Source of the DNA: Bacillota bacterium
GTDB lineage: Bacteria; Bacillota; Clostridia; Saccharofermentanales; Fastidiosipilaceae
Assembly: GCA_023420715.1 (NCBI GenBank)
Contig: JAEZVR010000033.1
Span: forward strand, 1 to 11,090
Reading direction: 5' to 3'
Length of the DNA stretch: 11,090 bases
Part shown: positions 6,462-11,090 of the stretch, piece after piece
Layout of the letters: every line of letters begins with the position of its first letter
Numbering within the stretch: the stretch's first letter is position 1
The notes under the pieces: generated by a model
Databases searched by the model: none
The model's input: only the letters and a program-made list of their open reading frames with translations
What the model was told of the DNA's origin: nothing
Position numbers and translations under genes: made by a program

Positions 6462-7498
6462 TGTTTTGAACGGGCGGCTCTCTTTGTTTTTTTCTTTGAT
6501 AGGGTACGTGTATGTGTTTGCAACCAATGGAAGGTTGCCTTTAAGGTATCATCAAGTGCTCTAGGTTTAAATCCAAGCTCTCTGACAGCCTTTTGCGTGC
6601 TCATGGCGGCATTTGAGTTTAAGACATCAATACTATAGGCTGTAAAAGCTGGCTTGCGGCGAAACCATGACGCAAATTTTTCCACTACTTTAGCGGCACT
6701 TTTAACCAGAAAGAGGGGATAATTGGTAAATTTCGGTTCAGTAATCCCTTTCCATAGGGCCACCTGTGCAAATAGATCTTTTAAGGTGAGATGATGACCT
6801 GCAATAATGTAGCCTTCTCCAGATCTCCCTTTTTCCATTGCAAGCTGGAGTGCTTTTGCAACGTCTCGCACGTCCACAAAATTATAGCCTCCCCTAAAAA
6901 TGCGCAAGTGCTGGAGATTTTTTTTGCAAAGGAGTTTGCGCAAAACCTTGCCCATTTGAGAATCTTTAAAATCGAAGGGGCCAATAATACCACTTGGGAA
7001 GATAATCACAGCGTCCAGTCCCTGCCGAATGCCATTGTATATGGCTGCCGTTGCTTGGGATTTCGTAATGGCATAGGGCCCGTGTAAGGTAAAGTTTGGA
7101 AAAGCAGAGGCATCTAATTCCGTTAAGGTTTGTCCTTTATCGGGTTCGGGCAAGGCATGGACAGAACTGATATATACGAGTCGTTTAACCCGACAACGCA
7201 AGCAGGCATTTACAATATTTTGTGTCCCTTGTACGTTGACCCGTTCCAGGCGCCGTCTATGAGATGGCATTAAATCGATTAACCCTGCTAGGTGGTAGAC
7301 ATAATCACAACCCTCTACAGCACGCAAGACATCTTCATCGTTGCTAATATCGCCGCAAAAGAGTTCACATTGAATACCATCCAATGGGAGAATGGATTCG
7401 TTGGGCGGTAAAAAAACGCGGATGGGGATCTTGTTTTTTGCTAAGTCGTGGACCAAGGTGTTGCCAACATGGCCCGTCGCACCGGTGATCAAAATCAT
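6458..7498 (-). CDS. NAD(P)-dependent epimerase/dehydratase-like protein (extended SDR family)
   Basis: The 346-residue protein has the Rossmann nucleotide-binding motif TGATGHVG at the very N-terminus (Gly6, Gly9, Gly12). The extended-SDR active site shows YISSVHA (Ser111/Ser112) and PYAITK (Tyr142, Lys146). Segments such as YHLAGLID, NVQGTQNIVNAC and NFVDVRDVAKA match the dihydroflavonol-reductase/sugar-epimerase-like branch. It probably oxidises, reduces or epimerises a small alcohol or nucleotide sugar; the substrate cannot be read from the sequence. The C-terminus after TFHWLQTHT is a lysine/arginine-rich tail (about 331-346). The start ATG at 7498 follows AGGAGGTGA by 5 bases; the longer frame to 7558 would place that site inside the gene. 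It is a lone gene between the siderophore operon terminator and the convergent NYN gene. Confidence 0.88.
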   Translation of the reverse strand: MILITGATGHVGNTLVHDLAKNKIPIRVFLPPNESILPLDGIQCELFCGDISNDEDVLRAVEGCDYVYHLAGLIDLMPSHRRRLERVNVQGTQNIVNACLRCRVKRLVYISSVHALPEPDKGQTLTELDASAFPNFTLHGPYAITKSQATAAIYNGIRQGLDAVIIFPSGIIGPFDFKDSQMGKVLRKLLCKKNLQHLRIFRGGYNFVDVRDVAKALQLAMEKGRSGEGYIIAGHHLTLKDLFAQVALWKGITEPKFTNYPLFLVKSAAKVVEKFASWFRRKPAFTAYSIDVLNSNAAMSTQKAVRELGFKPRALDDTLKATFHWLQTHTRTLSKKKTKRAARSKH

Positions 7499-7503
7499 GA
7501 ATC

Positions 7504-7512
7504 TCACCTCCT
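7504..7512 (-). promoter_or_regulatory. Strong ribosome binding site that fixes the epimerase-like gene start
   Basis: Read on the minus strand, AGGAGGTGA is followed by GATTC and the ATG at 7498. This is a near-perfect match to the 16S rRNA 3' end, and it excludes the 20-residue N-terminal addition that the open frame would allow. Confidence 0.88.
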
Positions 7513-7529
7513 CGCTTTTCTTTAATTTA

Positions 7530-7558
7530 AGATTAGACGGCTTGGTGGAGATGGTCAA
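7530..7558 (-). promoter_or_regulatory. Possible promoter of the epimerase-like gene
   Basis: On the minus strand TTGACC (7558-7553) is followed after exactly 17 bp by TAATCT (7535-7530). The -35 matches consensus at 5 of 6 positions but the -10 at only 3. It lies between the siderophore operon terminator and the ribosome binding site, where a promoter is needed. Confidence 0.4.
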
Positions 7559-7630
7559 TAAGGCTCGATGTCATTTGTGCCCTTTAACGAAATTCGCCCT
7601 CAGGGACTGTTAAATGTACAAACTCAAATC

Positions 7631-7661
7631 AAAAAGCAGCTTGTTTAACAAGCTGCTTTTT
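7631..7661 (-). terminator. Rho-independent terminator of the siderophore operon
   Basis: A perfect 13-bp stem pairs 7631-7643 with 7649-7661 around a 5-base loop. Both arms end in five A or T bases, so the structure could work in either direction. On the minus strand it follows the binding-protein stop codon by 23 bp and isolates the transport operon from the epimerase-like gene. Confidence 0.93.
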
Positions 7662-7684
7662 GAATCTGAGATCTGATGTTTGAC

Positions 7685-8713
7685 TTATTTTAAGCCGATA
7701 CCTTGTTCAACATCCGAAATCATCACATCCAAGGCATGGATACCACCTTCTGCAATGTACCAGACGTCAGGATTTGCCAAATAAACAGCATGGCCTTCTT
7801 TAATGGCTTTAACATCCTTGGTTAAGTCATTTTCGACAATCTCTTTTGCGGTTTTTGCGTCTTTGGCATTGATGGCTTTATCGCGATCCATGACAAAGAG
7901 ATAGTCCGGATTTTTTTCGACCAAAAACTCAAATGAAGCTTCATTACCGTGTGTAGATGTTTCTTTTTTGACATCTACTCCGATATTATTGAATCCCATT
8001 TCATTGCCAATTAAGGAGCAACGGCCATCATTGCCGAGCACGCTGAGTGCACCCTTCGTAACGAGGCCAACGACTGTGGCTTTGTCTTTTGCAAAGTCCT
8101 TAACTTTGTTAATCCGTTCTTCAAAACCAGCGAATTTTTCTTCAACGTGGCTTTCCAAACCAAAGATCTTGGCAATGTCTTGGCTATTCTTTTTTGTACT
8201 TGCGACAACACCAGCTTTGCGGTCAATCTTAAAGGTATAGACAGGTGCAATTTTGGAGAGATCATCATAGGATTTAGACAAACGACCGCCAATAAAAATC
8301 ACATCGGGTTTTGCCTTGTTAATGGCTTCTAAATCGGCCTCTTTAACCGTTCCAAGGTTTGCGACACCTTCTCGGCCAAGTGTAGGCTGAAGATATTCAA
8401 TCGTTGATTTTGAAGCACCGACAACCTTGTCACCCTTGCCCAGTGTTTGAATGATGTCCAAAGAAGCCATATCCAAAACGGCTAAACGTGACGCATCATA
8501 AGGCACTTCGATGGTAATGGGATTGCCAGATCCGTCAATCGTTTCCAACTGGACTTTGTCCCCTGCTTTTGCAGAAGGGGTTTCGCTGCCAGCTGGCGCA
8601 CTTTCAGAAACAGCAGGCTCGGTGGTGGATGTGGTTGTCGTTGTCGTTTTGCCACAAGCCACCAAAGTGGCACAGGCAAGACCAACGGCGAGACAAGATA
8701 AAATCTTTTTCAT
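7685..8713 (-). CDS. yclQ: Iron-siderophore ABC transporter, substrate-binding lipoprotein (YclQ/CeuE-like)
   Basis: This 342-residue protein is the extracellular receptor of the importer encoded upstream. MKKILSCLAVGLACATLVAC is a lipoprotein signal with lipobox LVAC, so it should be cleaved and lipidated at Cys20 and anchored to the outer face of the membrane. A Thr/Ser/Ala-rich linker (about 22-50) follows. The rest is a periplasmic-binding-protein fold of the FhuD/BtuF class, closely resembling B. subtilis YclQ and Campylobacter CeuE: THGNEASFEFL, NPDYLFVMDR, VWYIAEGG. By remembered CeuE residues (Arg118, Arg205, Arg249, His227, Tyr288), the matching positions here are Arg144, Arg231, Arg277, His255 and Tyr319, all conserved. 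This points to ferric catecholate or mixed catecholate-citrate ligands. ATG 8713 is chosen because it starts a typical signal peptide and has AGAGG upstream; an in-frame ATG at 8764 is less likely. Confidence 0.93.
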   Translation of the reverse strand: MKKILSCLAVGLACATLVACGKTTTTTTSTTEPAVSESAPAGSETPSAKAGDKVQLETIDGSGNPITIEVPYDASRLAVLDMASLDIIQTLGKGDKVVGASKSTIEYLQPTLGREGVANLGTVKEADLEAINKAKPDVIFIGGRLSKSYDDLSKIAPVYTFKIDRKAGVVASTKKNSQDIAKIFGLESHVEEKFAGFEERINKVKDFAKDKATVVGLVTKGALSVLGNDGRCSLIGNEMGFNNIGVDVKKETSTHGNEASFEFLVEKNPDYLFVMDRDKAINAKDAKTAKEIVENDLTKDVKAIKEGHAVYLANPDVWYIAEGGIHALDVMISDVEQGIGLK

Positions 8714-8740
8714 CTTCTTTCCTCTTTCTGTTTTGTATGT

Positions 8741-8761
8741 CAACGGCAAATCTGCCCGTTG
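8741..8761 (-). promoter_or_regulatory. Intergenic hairpin between ATPase and binding-protein genes
   Basis: On the minus strand CAACGG pairs with CCGTTG, and with one bulged base the stem extends by two more pairs (CA/TG). It begins 8 bases after the ATPase stop codon and ends 27 bases before the binding-protein ATG. There is no following U-run, so it is not a standard terminator. Such hairpins can protect downstream mRNA and raise the output of a binding-protein gene; here that is inference. Confidence 0.4.
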
Positions 8762-8769
8762 CATCGAAT

Positions 8770-9522
8770 TTAGTAGTAGATCGTGAGGGGCTTGTCTTTG
8801 ACTCGCATGATTTCGAAGTCAACCTTGTAGATGGACTCCAAGGTTTCTTTGGTCATGACTTCCTCAACTGATCCAAAGGTGTGAATTTTGCCATCCACAA
8901 AGGCACAGATATAATCACTGTAAAAGGCGGCATAGTTGATTTCATGTAGAACGAGAACAACCGTCTTGCCGAGATCGTCACAAAGGCTGCGCACAATTTT
9001 CATTAAATTGGTTGCGTGAAAAATGTCCAGATTATTTGTCGGTTCGTCGAGCAAAATATAGTCTGTATCCTGGGCAATGACCATGGCAATATAAGCTCGC
9101 TGACGCTGACCGCCAGATAATTCATCTAAAAAACGGTCTTGGAAATCTTCCAATTGCATATATTGAATCGCTTGATCGACCATTTGCTCATCTTCTGGTG
9201 TTAAGCGACTCCCCGAATAGGGAAAACGCCCAAATTGAATGAGTTCTCGGACGGTCAGTTTCATGTTGATGTTGTTGTGCTGAGTCAATATGGCCAAATG
9301 CTTAGCCAAATCCTTACTTTTCCAATCTTTAATATCTTTATCTTTGAAGTGGACATCACCGCTGTCGCGCAGAAGCAATCGACTGATAATATTGAGGACG
9401 GTGGATTTGCCTGCACCGTTTGGACCAATGAGGGACAAAACCTTACCTTTTGGAATTTCAAAGCTGACTTGATCAACGACGGTATGGCCATCATAGGCTT
9501 TGGTTAGATCTTGAATCTTCAT
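8770..9522 (-). CDS. yclP: Iron-siderophore ABC transporter, ATP-binding protein (YclP/CeuD-like)
   Basis: The 250-residue protein is the nucleotide-binding subunit that powers siderophore import from the cytoplasmic side. All ABC motifs are present: Walker A GPNGAGKST (33-41), Q-loop Gln81, signature LSGGQ (135-139), Walker B YILLDE (155-160) followed by the D-loop NNLD, and switch His193. FGRFPYSGSRLTPED just after the Q-loop region is typical of the FecE/FepC siderophore-type ATPases, and the length is normal. It starts 13 bp after permease 2, with a modest site AAAGGG before the ATG. The order permease, permease, ATPase, binding protein matches yclNOPQ and ceuBCDE. The C-terminal part (about 215-250) resembles the short YclP-type tail, with no extra domain. 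Confidence 0.95.
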   Translation of the reverse strand: MKIQDLTKAYDGHTVVDQVSFEIPKGKVLSLIGPNGAGKSTVLNIISRLLLRDSGDVHFKDKDIKDWKSKDLAKHLAILTQHNNINMKLTVRELIQFGRFPYSGSRLTPEDEQMVDQAIQYMQLEDFQDRFLDELSGGQRQRAYIAMVIAQDTDYILLDEPTNNLDIFHATNLMKIVRSLCDDLGKTVVLVLHEINYAAFYSDYICAFVDGKIHTFGSVEEVMTKETLESIYKVDFEIMRVKDKPLTIYY

Positions 9523-9535
9523 GATGTGCCCTTTC

Positions 9536-10609
9536 TTAGGTTAAGGATTTTTTCGTCAAAATGAGATAGAGGAAATACAGGCCACCACCGACCGTGATAA
9601 AGACGCTAATCGGTATGGCATAATGCATGACTTGTTCGACAATTAATTGTCCGCCCACGAGGCCAATGACACCAAATAGGGCGGTTGCGGGAATGAGGTG
9701 CGTGTGGCGATAGCCCTGAATATATTGTCTACCTAAGTTGGCAATAATGAGACCAAGGAATGAAATTGGACCTACCATTGCCGTTGCAATCGAAATACAG
9801 AGCACCACACCCAACATGAGTTTTTGCACCGTTTTTTCGTAGGGAATACCTAAATTGACGGCGACATCCCGTCCCATGGTGATGACGTCTAAAAGCTTGA
9901 GTTCACGGATGCAAAACAGCACGACCAAGCCAAGGAGGAAGACACCAAAGAGGATGAGTTTGGTATTGGAACGATAAAAGCTGGCCACGAGTGAGGACAG
10001 CAGGCTGTCATATTCGTTTGGATCCATCATGCGCACCATCGTGGTTTGAATCGAGGTAAAAAACGAGGTCATAATGGTGCCGACCAACAGGACGTAGAGC
10101 ACATTGTGTTTGGTTTTCTTAAAGAGATAGCTATAGATGATGGTTGCAACGACAGCCATGATGATGATGTCGATGGCAAAACTATAGTTTTGATTGGTTA
10201 CCAGCACACTGCCGCTTCCCAGGACAAAGACTAAAGCGGTGTGAACGAGCGTATATAGGGAATTCATGCCTAAAAGACAAGGTGTCACAATGTTGTTGCG
10301 GATAATGGATTGAAAAACGAGAGAAGCCCCGCCAATGGCAAAGGCGGTGATGATCATCACAATGAGTTTGGGGATACGGAGGTTGAGCGCAAATTGGACT
10401 TGGTCTATGTCAGCTAATTCCAAGTTAAAGAGGAGATAAGCTGCACAACAGCATAAGGCGATCAGCGAGAGCGCGAGGAGTTTAAGGCGCCCCCGTCGAC
10501 GCTGAGCTTTTTGTCTAGATTGTGCACGTGCTGCGCCGGCGCGCAGGCGATCATAAGGCTGTTCTAAAACGAGCTCGCCCGATAAGGATAGGCGATTCAA
10601 ATGATTCAT
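9536..10609 (-). CDS. yclO: Iron-siderophore ABC transporter, permease (FecCD family, YclO/CeuC-like)
   Basis: This FecCD-family integral membrane protein of 357 residues forms half of the import channel together with the neighbouring permease. Hydrophobic segments run from about residue 44 to the C-terminus. Family motifs include GRDVAVNLGI (246-255), the cytoplasmic coupling segment that contacts the ATPase, and VGPISFLGL (279-287), then YRHTHLIPA and LVGGQ. It resembles YclO along its length. The first 43 residues are extra relative to YclO (about 315 residues) and are very basic: between residues 19 and 43 there are eight Arg and two Lys. The start is firm: AAAGGAGG lies 6 bases before the ATG, which overlaps the permease 1 stop in ATGA. 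The extension is coded by a GC-rich patch that includes the palindrome GCGCCGGCGC at 10533-10542. Confidence 0.94.
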   Translation of the reverse strand: MNHLNRLSLSGELVLEQPYDRLRAGAARAQSRQKAQRRRGRLKLLALSLIALCCCAAYLLFNLELADIDQVQFALNLRIPKLIVMIITAFAIGGASLVFQSIIRNNIVTPCLLGMNSLYTLVHTALVFVLGSGSVLVTNQNYSFAIDIIIMAVVATIIYSYLFKKTKHNVLYVLLVGTIMTSFFTSIQTTMVRMMDPNEYDSLLSSLVASFYRSNTKLILFGVFLLGLVVLFCIRELKLLDVITMGRDVAVNLGIPYEKTVQKLMLGVVLCISIATAMVGPISFLGLIIANLGRQYIQGYRHTHLIPATALFGVIGLVGGQLIVEQVMHYAIPISVFITVGGGLYFLYLILTKKSLT

Positions 10610-11090
10610 GATTGGCCTCCTTTAATGTCTACTTGGGTTTGGCTAGAACAGTTTTGTACAAAAGCTGTTTTGGGTGCAGGTTTTTTTGGTTTTAGTCTTT
10701 GAATGAGCAAAACAGTAAAGACAATGCTGCCAATGATGCCAATGATCAGTCCGATGGGTAGTTCGTACGGCAAAATGACGACGCGAGCGATCATGTCACA
10801 AACCAGGACAAAGAGGGCGCCAAATAAAGCAGTGTCGATCAGCGTGCCACGGATCTTATCGCCTTTAAACATGGCGACAACATTGGGGACAATGAGCCCG
10901 ATAAAGGAGATGGAACCGACGACGGATACAATTGCCGCAGTGATGATGGCAGATAAAGTGAGTCCCGAAAATAAGACGAGATTGTAGTTTACACCCAAGT
11001 TTTTTGAAAAATCTTTGCCCATGCCGACGATATTAAAGTGGTTGGCATAAATAAAAGCCAGGATGACCAAGGGGATGGCCATGTAAACCA
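10606..11090 (-). CDS. yclN: Iron-siderophore ABC transporter, permease (FecCD family, YclN/CeuB-like), C-terminal half
   Basis: The frame enters from the right edge; about 160 residues are visible, roughly the C-terminal half of a FecCD permease of about 315-320 residues. The visible part has GKDFSKNLGVNYN, the ATPase-coupling segment equivalent to GRDVAVNLG of its partner, then SVVGSISFLGLIVPN, the family motif before the last membrane segments, then LPYELPIGLIIGIIGSIVF. The tail after the last hydrophobic segment is about 30 residues long, hydrophilic and rich in Lys, Pro and Gln. Its TGA overlaps the ATG of permease 2 (ATGA), so translation is probably coupled and the two form a heterodimer. 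The ATG at 11082 is internal, not the gene start. The operon promoter and any Fur box lie outside the window. Confidence 0.93.
   Translation of the reverse strand, partial: VYMAIPLVILAFIYANHFNIVGMGKDFSKNLGVNYNLVLFSGLTLSAIITAAIVSVVGSISFIGLIVPNVVAMFKGDKIRGTLIDTALFGALFVLVCDMIARVVILPYELPIGLIIGIIGSIVFTVLLIQRLKPKKPAPKTAFVQNCSSQTQVDIKGGQS

Noticed and set aside
7499..7558. 20-residue N-terminal addition to the epimerase-like protein
   Set aside because: It would contain the near-perfect site AGGAGGTGA and precede the usual N-terminal Rossmann strand; ATG 7498 is clearly better.
7499..7630. Riboswitch or T-box leader before the epimerase-like gene
   Set aside because: The region is short, has no recognisable conserved riboswitch core or antiterminator sequence, and its terminator hairpin belongs to the upstream operon.
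8617..8650. Short tandem ACN repeat coding for the threonine-rich stretch of the binding protein
   Set aside because: Mixed ACA/ACG/ACC/TCC codons form a normal lipoprotein linker; no exact tandem unit long enough to argue for phase variation.
1..11090. Defence system, mobile element or CRISPR array
   Set aside because: All sizeable frames are accounted for by housekeeping, transport or known enzyme families; no transposase, integrase, direct-repeat array or tRNA attachment site was seen.

Overview
The window looks like an ordinary chromosomal segment of a low-to-moderate GC Bacillota (Firmicutes) bacterium. The reasons are strong AGGAGG-type ribosome binding sites, a fusA-tuf pair of the str-operon type, a lipoprotein-anchored substrate-binding protein with no TonB-type outer-membrane partner in view, and a siderophore ABC transporter with the gene order of Bacillus subtilis yclNOPQ. 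Genus and species cannot be fixed from the sequence alone. Every gene is intact except the two cut by the window edges.

Left part (1-2230, plus strand): the 3' part of fusA (EF-G domains III-V), then tuf (EF-Tu) with its own likely promoter in the 131-bp gap, closed by a strong intrinsic terminator. Middle (2256-6450, plus strand): a probable three-gene operon starting from an extended -10 promoter. It holds a Lon protease with an unusual acidic N-terminal extension, a YigZ/IMPACT-family protein whose start overlaps the lon stop (ATGA), and a NYN-domain ribonuclease-like protein with a C-terminal OST-HTH/LOTUS domain. The combination suggests a link between proteolysis, translation-associated regulation and RNA turnover, but only by gene neighbourhood.

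Right part (minus strand): an NAD-dependent epimerase/dehydratase-like gene (6458-7498) ends tail to tail with the NYN gene, 7 bp away. A separate operon enters from the right edge and runs permease 1 (partial), permease 2, ATPase, binding lipoprotein, ending at a strong terminator at 7631-7661. It encodes an iron-siderophore importer of the YclNOPQ/CeuBCDE type. The binding protein keeps the three arginines, the histidine and the tyrosine that line the iron-catecholate site in CeuE, so ferric catecholates or siderophore fragments are the likely cargo.

The genes are mostly recognisable housekeeping and transport functions. I found no phage, insertion sequence, CRISPR array, tRNA or rRNA, and no clearly undescribed system. 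The points most worth a second look are the lon-yigZ-NYN/LOTUS operon, the acidic Lon extension, the arginine-rich extension of permease 2, and the conserved siderophore-site residues.
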